A stretch of 64,000 bases of DNA from assembly GCA_964427415.1 (NCBI GenBank), contig CAYRUH010000014.1:1-64000 (forward strand), written 5' to 3'. The stretch comes from Lentisalinibacter sp964427415 (GTDB taxonomy: Bacteria; Pseudomonadota; Gammaproteobacteria; Steroidobacterales; Woeseiaceae). Shown here in pieces: positions 59,547 to 64,000 of this stretch (position 1 is the stretch's first letter; every line of letters begins with the position of its first letter). A program made the translations under genes and the position numbers. The notes beneath the pieces are model-generated. The model was given only the letters and a program-made list of their open reading frames with translations, searched no databases and was not told the origin of the DNA.

Positions 59547-60700
59547 CAGCGAGTCCTCCTGGCGCGCGCGTCGTCGCGGTTTATGGGATCGCTTTGCTCT
59601 CGCATCTTCGGCAGCGAACTCGCCGTCGGCCCGGTCTCGGAATCGTCGCCCCCGGCCGCACCGGCCTGGCGTTGCAGTAGTTTGTCGATCGGCAGATACA
59701 GCAGGTTGCCGCTGCCCTCCGCGTCCAGAAGAATCTTGCTGGAACGCTGCAGGACGTCCTCGATGGATTCGATGTAGAGACGCTCCCGGGTCACCTCCGG
59801 CGCCGCCTGGTATTCCGCCAGCAGCAGCTCGAAGCGGGCTGCCTCACCTTCCGCGTTGGCAATCAGCCGGTCCCTGTAGGCAAGGGCATCCTCGCGCATG
59901 CGCGCCGCCTGACCCCGCGCCCGCGGGATGATGTCGTTACGGTAGGCTTCTGCCTCCAGACGCAGGCGCTCCTTGTCCTCCCGCGCCTTGACCGCATCCT
60001 GCACGGCATCCCTCACCTGATTGGGAAACTGTACCTTCTGCAGATTGACGGAGATCACGCTGATTCCGGCTTCATACAGGTCGAGCGTGCGCTGGATGAG
60101 TTCCTGGGTCCGGTCGGCGATCTCCGCCTGGTTCTCGAGCAGGATCTCGTCCAGTGTACTCTTGCCGACAATCTCGCGGATGGCGCTCTCGCTCACCTCG
60201 TCCAGCGTCTCATCGGCGTTGCGCACATTGAACCGGAAGGCGATCGGGTCGATCCTGCGGTACTGGACCGCCAGATCCACCAGCACGAAGTTCTCGTCGC
60301 CGGTGAGCATCTGGGAGGTCTGCTCGAAGCGGCTGACCGCGCCGACATTCACCTTCTCCACCGACTCAACGGGGTACGGGATATGCCAGTGCAGCCCCGG
60401 CATGGTCGTCGCCTGATAGTCGCCGAAGCGCAGTACCAGGCCGCGTTCGGCCTCGTCGATACGGTACAGGCCCGTGAGCCCCCAGGCTACAAGCGCCAGC
60501 GCGACAATGATGGCGATGCCGGTATTACCGCCGGCCGACCCGCCACTGCCGCCGCCGCCCCTGCCGCCGAAGGCGCTCTTCAGGCGGCGCTGCCAGTCGC
60601 GGATGATCTTGTCCAGATCAGCCGGGCCCTGATCTCGTCCTCCCCAGGGGTCCCTGGGGCCTTTGGGATCATTGCCGTCACCAGATTCGTTCCAGGCCAT
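59546..60700 (-). CDS. hflK: HflK, modulator of FtsH protease
   Basis: A 384-residue SPFH protein. A Gly-rich N-terminal segment (GGRGGGGSGGSAGGNTG) precedes a membrane anchor (IAIIVALALVAWGLTGLY) and the band-7 domain. Partner of HflC. It sits 26 bp after hflX. Confidence 0.97.
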   Translation of the reverse strand: MAWNESGDGNDPKGPRDPWGGRDQGPADLDKIIRDWQRRLKSAFGGRGGGGSGGSAGGNTGIAIIVALALVAWGLTGLYRIDEAERGLVLRFGDYQATTMPGLHWHIPYPVESVEKVNVGAVSRFEQTSQMLTGDENFVLVDLAVQYRRIDPIAFRFNVRNADETLDEVSESAIREIVGKSTLDEILLENQAEIADRTQELIQRTLDLYEAGISVISVNLQKVQFPNQVRDAVQDAVKAREDKERLRLEAEAYRNDIIPRARGQAARMREDALAYRDRLIANAEGEAARFELLLAEYQAAPEVTRERLYIESIEDVLQRSSKILLDAEGSGNLLYLPIDKLLQRQAGAAGGDDSETGPTASSLPKMREQSDPINRDDARARRTR

Positions 60701-60726
60701 GTGCTTCGTTCAATCCTCTGCCGACG

Positions 60727-62052
60727 TCAGGACGCCGCGCGTTTTTCGACGGCCGCCCCGCCGTCCTCACGGTACGGCTCGAGGCGGTCCACAGCGATAT
60801 TCTCATGGGCGCAGAAGCGCGCGAAATCTGTCGCATCCATGTCCAGAACCAGCCACCAGCCACCGTCCTCGGCGGGCTCCTCTTCCACCACGGCGCCCGC
60901 GCCGTAGAGCACGGAACGCTGGCGCCCTTCCGAAGGCGCAAGCCGCAGCCTGCCGCTTACCCGGCGGGAACGGAACTTTACGCGGAGAGCTTCCAGCAAC
61001 CAATCCAGACCCTCGCCCGAGCGGGCGGAGAGCCAGACACCACGTGGATCCCCATCATCGTCGGACTCCAGCCGCGGCCGGCGCCCTAGAATATCAATCT
61101 TATTGTACACCCTGATCTGGGGCACATCCCGCGCGCCTATCTGCTCCAGCACCTCGTTGACCTGACGGATACGCGGCAGGCGCTGCGGGTCGCTGGCGTC
61201 GATCACGTGCAGGATGAGGCTCGCATCCCGCGTCTCTTTGAGGGTCGAGCGGAATGCGGCCACGAGTTCGTGGGGCAGATCGCGCACGAATCCGACCGTG
61301 TCGGCCAGTACGACCTCGCTGGCGTCGGGCAGCTCCAGACGTCTCAGGGTCGGGTCCAGCGTGGCGAACAGCTGGTCCGCCGCGTAGACCCGGGCTTCGG
61401 TGAGCCGGTTGAACAGCGTCGACTTGCCGGCATTGGTGTAACCCACCAGCGCGACCGTAGGCACCTCGCCGCGCAGGCGGTTGCGCCGGCCGAGTTCGCG
61501 CTGACTGTCCACCTTCTCCAGCCGGGCCTGGATACGCCGGATGCGATCCTGGATCAGCCGGCGGTCTGTCTCGAGCTGGGTCTCGCCCGGCCCGCGCAGC
61601 CCGATGCCGCCCTTCTGGCGTTCCAGGTGAGTCCAGCCGCGGACCAGCCGGGTGGCGATGTGACGAAGCTGGGCGAGTTCCACCTGCAGTTTACCCTCAT
61701 GGGAGCGCGCACGCTGCGCGAAGATATCCAGGATCAGTCCGGTGCGATCCAGCACGCGGCAGCGCAGGCGATTTTCCAGATTCCTTTCCTGGCTGGGCGA
61801 GAGGTCGCGACCGAAGATCACGAGCTCGGCGCATTCGCGAGCGACGCGTTCGGCCAACTCTTCGACCTTGCCGCTGCCGATCAGGTAGCGGGGTTCGGGC
61901 GAGCGGCGGGAGACAACGACGGTGTCCAGCACGTCGGCACCGGCGGACAGTGCCAGTTCCCTTAGTTCCTGGCAGTCGTCCGGGTCCGGCCGGGCGCCGA
62001 ACTCGACATTGACCAGAATCGCACGCTCGCCGCTCTTCGGGCGTTCAAACAA
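60727..62052 (-). CDS. hflX: GTPase HflX
   Basis: A 441-residue ribosome-associated GTPase that splits stalled 70S ribosomes under stress. The N-terminal HflX domain (SGKVEELAERV) is followed by a Gly-rich loop (GGIGLRGPGETQLETDRR) and the G domain (VALVGYTNAGKSTLFNRLT, ADTVGFVRDLP). It follows hfq by 32 bp. Confidence 0.98.
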   Translation of the reverse strand: MFERPKSGERAILVNVEFGARPDPDDCQELRELALSAGADVLDTVVVSRRSPEPRYLIGSGKVEELAERVARECAELVIFGRDLSPSQERNLENRLRCRVLDRTGLILDIFAQRARSHEGKLQVELAQLRHIATRLVRGWTHLERQKGGIGLRGPGETQLETDRRLIQDRIRRIQARLEKVDSQRELGRRNRLRGEVPTVALVGYTNAGKSTLFNRLTEARVYAADQLFATLDPTLRRLELPDASEVVLADTVGFVRDLPHELVAAFRSTLKETRDASLILHVIDASDPQRLPRIRQVNEVLEQIGARDVPQIRVYNKIDILGRRPRLESDDDGDPRGVWLSARSGEGLDWLLEALRVKFRSRRVSGRLRLAPSEGRQRSVLYGAGAVVEEEPAEDGGWWLVLDMDATDFARFCAHENIAVDRLEPYREDGGAAVEKRAAS

Positions 62053-62084
62053 GAGGAACCTCCGGGGGGAACGTGCTGCTCCGC

Positions 62085-62330
62085 TCAGTCGCCGTCATCC
62101 CCACCTTCGTCGGCGGCAGGGAGGCGGACGTTGCGCGACGGCACGACCGTCGAGATAGCGTGCTTGTACACCATCTGATTGACACTGTTCTTCAGCAATA
62201 CGACAAACTGATCGAACGAATCGATCTGTCCCTGCAGCTTGATGCCATTCACCAGGTAGATGGATACCGGCACCTTTTCCCTGCGCAGGATATTCAGAAA
62301 CGGATCTTGCAAAGACTGGCCCTTGGCCAT
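62085..62330 (-). CDS. hfq: RNA chaperone Hfq
   Basis: An 81-residue Sm-like protein that helps small RNAs pair with mRNAs. The Sm1 motif (VPVSIYLVNGIKLQGQIDSFDQF) and Sm2 motif (NSVNQMVYKHAISTVVPS) are intact. An AGGAG site precedes the ATG. The C-terminal tail is acidic and short. The 130-bp spacer to miaA may hold an hfq promoter, not identified with confidence. Confidence 0.99.
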   Translation of the reverse strand: MAKGQSLQDPFLNILRREKVPVSIYLVNGIKLQGQIDSFDQFVVLLKNSVNQMVYKHAISTVVPSRNVRLPAADEGGDDGD

Positions 62331-62460
62331 CCTCCTACTCCTTATTGTTATCGTTGTCCCGCCGGCTCCTGCCCGCCGCCGCGGACGGGCTGCGGGCGAA
62401 CCGCTGCGGGTGCATCAACCCAGGCAGACACGCGGGGAGCATATCACAGGCCACCACGGG

Positions 62461-63432
62461 TCAGGGGCCGTCGGGGCGACCGATAATTGCCTCAATCCAG
62501 GTCGATATGCGGCCCGGTGTGGCCGGATCAAGGGGGTCCAGGCATTCGGCGTCGTCCTCCCCCCGCATCCAGGTGTGCTGACGCTTGGCGAGACGGGCCG
62601 TCGCGACTTCCGCTTGCCGACGGGCCTCGGCCAGCGTCGTCTCGCCCTGGAGGTGGCGCACCAGCTGCCGGTAGCCGACCGCACGCAGGGCAGGCGTATC
62701 GGCGCTGAGCCCGGGCCGCGCCAGCAGTGCCTCGACCTCGGCGATGAAGCCAGCCTCGAGCATCGCCTCCAGCCTCAGGCGTATCCGCTCCCGGAGCACG
62801 TCCCGATCCCCGAACACCAGCGCCAGGCGGATGAAGCGCCCGGCAGGCGGTGACTGTGCCTGCTCCCGGTGCCAGTCGGACAATGGCCGCCCGCTCAGCT
62901 CCCGGACCTCGAGTGCCCGCTGTATGCGCTGCACATCGCCGGGCTCGATGCGCGCGGCGGTCGCCGGGTCAACCCGGGCCAGCTCGGCGTACAGGGCGTC
63001 CCAGCCCAGCGCATGCGCCCTGGCGTCGATGGCCGCGCGCACGCGCGGGTCCCGACCCGGCAGCTCGGACAACCCACGGGTGAGAGCGCGGAAATAGAGC
63101 ATGGTGCCGCCCACCAGCAGCGGGATACGGCGCGAAGCGCGGATCTCCCGGATCGAGCGCAGCGCGTCGCGCCGGAAATCGCCCGCCGAATAGGTCTGCT
63201 CGGGTTCGCGGATATCGATCAACCGGTGCGGCGCCTCGGCCAGCACCCCGGGCGGCGGCTTGGCAGTACCGATGTCCATGCCCCGGTACACCATCGCCGA
63301 ATCGACGCTGACGATCTCCACGGGTAGCCGGCGCGCCAGTTCCACAGCGATGTCCGTCTTGCCGGCCGCGGTCTGTCCCATCAGGCAGAGCACCGGACCG
63401 CCCAGAGAGCGCTCTGCCCTGCTGCGACTCAC
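62461..63432 (-). CDS. miaA: tRNA dimethylallyltransferase
   Basis: A 323-residue enzyme that adds dimethylallyl to A37 of tRNAs reading U-starting codons. The P-loop is LMGQTAAGKTDIA, followed by VSVDSAMVYRGMDIGTAKP and the Lys-rich motif QRIQRALEV. The start is a GTG at 63432 overlapping the mutL stop (GTGA); the open frame to 63504 overlaps mutL. Confidence 0.96.
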   Translation of the reverse strand: MSRSRAERSLGGPVLCLMGQTAAGKTDIAVELARRLPVEIVSVDSAMVYRGMDIGTAKPPPGVLAEAPHRLIDIREPEQTYSAGDFRRDALRSIREIRASRRIPLLVGGTMLYFRALTRGLSELPGRDPRVRAAIDARAHALGWDALYAELARVDPATAARIEPGDVQRIQRALEVRELSGRPLSDWHREQAQSPPAGRFIRLALVFGDRDVLRERIRLRLEAMLEAGFIAEVEALLARPGLSADTPALRAVGYRQLVRHLQGETTLAEARRQAEVATARLAKRQHTWMRGEDDAECLDPLDPATPGRISTWIEAIIGRPDGP

Positions 63433-64000
63433 TGTCCCCGCAGAAACAGCCGGTCGAGCTCGCGCAGGCCCAGCGCCGTCCAGGTCGGCCGCCCGTGGTT
63501 GCACTGATCGGCGCGCTCGGTGGTTTCCATGGCGCGCAGAAGCGCATTCATCTCCGGCACGGTCATGGAGCGGTTCGCCCGCACCGAATGGTGACAGGCC
63601 ATGGTGGCGAGCAGCTGGTCCATGTGGCCGGCGATGCGGCCGCTGGTGCCGTGCTCGGCCAGGTCCGCCAGCACGTCACGGACCAGTTCCTCCGCGGCGC
63701 AGGCGGCCAGCAGCGCCGGGATCTCCCGGATCACGACCGACTCCGGCCCGTGGCGATCCAGCACCAGCCCGACCTCGCGGAATGTCTCCGCATGGTGCTC
63801 GGCCAGATCGGCTTCAGCCCGGGAGACCCCCACCGCCCGGGGAACCAGCAGCGGCTGGCGCACCACGTTACGATCCGCGAGGGCCCGCTTCAGCCGCTCG
63901 TAGGTGATGCGCTCGTGTGCGGCGTGCATGTCCACCAGAATCAGTCCGTCCGCGTTCTCAGCGAGGACGTAGATGCCGTGGAGCTGGGCCAGCGCGTAGC
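63429..64000 (-). CDS. mutL: DNA mismatch repair protein MutL (C-terminal part)
   Basis: Only the last 190 residues lie in the window. They form the C-terminal dimerisation domain and, unlike E. coli MutL, carry nuclease motifs: DMHAAHERITYE (the DQHA(X)2E(X)4E motif with Gln to Met), ACHHSVRAN and CNHGRPTW. This fits a latent nicking endonuclease, as in Pseudomonas, and a MutH-independent repair pathway. It heads the miaA-hfq-hflX run. Confidence 0.93.
   Translation of the reverse strand, partial: YALAQLHGIYVLAENADGLILVDMHAAHERITYERLKRALADRNVVRQPLLVPRAVGVSRAEADLAEHHAETFREVGLVLDRHGPESVVIREIPALLAACAAEELVRDVLADLAEHGTSGRIAGHMDQLLATMACHHSVRANRSMTVPEMNALLRAMETTERADQCNHGRPTWTALGLRELDRLFLRGQ

Overview
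The window is chromosomal DNA from a high-GC gammaproteobacterium. The gene orders mutL-miaA-hfq-hflX-hflK-hflC-(DUF2065)-purA, rnr-rlmB-rpsF-rpsR-rplI-dnaB-alr and ffh-rpsP-rimM-trmD-rplS are classic gammaproteobacterial neighbourhoods. No plasmid, phage or transposase gene is visible. The lineage is probably a Chromatiales/Pseudomonas-grade gammaproteobacterium rather than an enteric. This rests on a SufU-type suf operon, a type A PutA without a DNA-binding domain, a MutL with nuclease motifs, and no priB. I cannot name the genus.

Layout, left to right. 0-5.4 kb: partial MFS transporter, tRNA-Ser(GGA) with its own promoter and terminator, dapA plus a truncated BamC-like lipoprotein, divergent gcvR, bcp and bepA. 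5.4-8.5 kb: mlaFEDCB lipid-asymmetry operon (minus). 8.7-15.6 kb: Rrf2 regulator-sufBCDSUT-sixA operon (plus) behind an IscR-like operator. A perfect 29-bp inverted repeat follows, between sixA and putA. 15.7-27.4 kb: putA and hslR (minus), kbl-tdh (plus), then a minus-strand unit tatT-dctP-dctQ-dctM-sppA (TRAP transporter with its TatT partner). 27.5-31.8 kb: ffh-rpsP-rimM-trmD-rplS and a metallo-beta-lactamase-fold hydrolase. 32-37.7 kb: ypjD, corB, radA, a PP2C phosphatase and a double-FHA protein. 37.8-45.6 kb: alr, dnaB, rplI, a DUF2232 membrane protein, rpsR, rpsF, rlmB and rnr (minus), then divergent tRNA-Leu(CAG). 45.8-57.1 kb: accessory block between tRNA-Leu and purA. It holds an 850-residue repeat lipoprotein behind a c-di-GMP-I riboswitch, a thioesterase/acyl-CoA transferase pair, an OPT transporter, a patatin and a GNAT protein. 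57.1-64 kb: purA to mutL (minus, mutL cut by the window end).

Most of the window is housekeeping. The strongest non-routine signal is the GEMM-type (c-di-GMP-I) riboswitch at about 48990-49070 on the minus strand. It leads into a predicted surface lipoprotein with four 94-residue cadherin/Ig-like repeats and a C-terminal Fn3-like domain, which suggests a c-di-GMP-controlled adhesin or matrix protein. Other points of note are the Rrf2 operator in front of the suf operon, the perfect palindromic element at 15624-15741, and the TRAP-TatT locus.
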